Notes under the pieces: generated by a model
Seen by the model: only the letters and a program-made list of their open reading frames with translations
Databases searched by the model: none
What the model was told of the DNA's origin: nothing
Assembly (NCBI GenBank): GCA_937880125.1
Contig: CALFLU010000055.1
Location: 1 to 24,510, forward strand
Length of the DNA stretch: 24,510 nt
Direction of reading: 5' to 3'
From: an uncultured Eubacteriaceae bacterium
Lineage (GTDB): Bacteria; Bacillota; Clostridia; Eubacteriales; UBA1433
Translations under genes and position numbers: made by a program
Part shown: positions 24,327 to 24,510 of the stretch, piece after piece
How the letters are laid out: each line of letters begins with the position of its first letter
Position numbering within the stretch: position 1 is the stretch's first letter

Positions 24327-24510
24327 AAATTTTTCCCGCCATTGACATCATCAACGGCAGCTGTGTCAGGCTCACACAGGGCGACTATAACCAAGAAAAA
24401 AAATATACGCTCACCCCGCTGCAAGCCGCACTTGAGCATCAAGCGCAAGGCGCCGACCACTTGCATGTGGTGGATTTGGACGCTGCCCGCACAGGCAAGG
24501 CGCAAAATGC
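24323..24510 (+). CDS. hisA: HisA, ProFAR isomerase (5' part only)
   Basis: The first 62 codons of HisA, the TIM-barrel isomerase acting between the HisI/E and HisH/F steps. It begins MKIFPAIDIINGSCVRLTQG, with catalytic Asp8 in FPAIDI. LHVVDLDAARTGKAQN is the expected second strand region. The ATGA overlap with the hisH stop and GAGG at 24311-24314 set the start. The rest of the gene lies past the window end, and nothing suggests truncation in the genome. Confidence 0.95.
   Translation, partial: MKIFPAIDIINGSCVRLTQGDYNQEKKYTLTPLQAALEHQAQGADHLHVVDLDAARTGKAQN

Noticed and set aside
1..24510. CRISPR array, insertion sequence, prophage or biosynthetic cluster
   Set aside because: No regularly spaced repeats, transposase, integrase gene or secondary-metabolite enzymes are visible; gene content is core metabolism and transport.

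Overview
The window reads as a chromosomal housekeeping segment of a Gram-positive bacterium of the Clostridia type, with moderate GC and AT-rich intergenic regions. The signs are a T-box leader on leuS, strong AGGAGG-type ribosome binding sites with frequent TTG and GTG starts, a Pst-PhoU-PhoP-PhoR cluster with an 11-bp-periodic Pho box, and a short HisG paired with HisZ. I see no phage gene, transposase, CRISPR array or rRNA. This is inference from gene content, not a species identification.

Positions 1-6982 hold a small unknown ORF and its terminator, then a phosphate-starvation unit: a phosphate-binding lipoprotein, pstC, pstA, pstB, phoU, an OmpR-type response regulator (TTG start) and its PhoR-like sensor kinase. 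The promoter in front of the binding protein carries TTTAC-type repeats at 11-bp spacing upstream of a TATAAT box. The downstream regulator pair therefore probably controls its own operon. A long hairpin separates the binding-protein gene from the permease genes. The binding protein is the most striking item: its two sequence halves are in swapped order (circular permutation) compared with ordinary PstS.

Positions 6983-10679 hold tRNA-Leu(CAA) on the minus strand with its own promoter, a GlxI-like VOC enzyme, and leuS behind a complete T-box leader (promoter, CUC specifier, antiterminator and terminator). A long bidirectional terminator palindrome closes leuS.

Positions 10680-13970 hold a minus-strand pair, an unrecognised membrane-anchored protein and a SpoU/TrmH RNA methyltransferase. 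They are divergent from a fused methionine sulfoxide reductase msrAB. Downstream of the methyltransferase is a stretch that looks like a decayed reading frame.

Positions 13973-18709 hold a minus-strand branched-chain amino-acid ABC importer, livJ-livH-livM-livG-livF in transcription order, with a terminator-like hairpin between livJ and livH. Positions 18956-24510 hold a plus-strand histidine operon, hisZ-G-D-C-B-H-A. Its genes overlap or nearly touch, and hisA runs off the window end.
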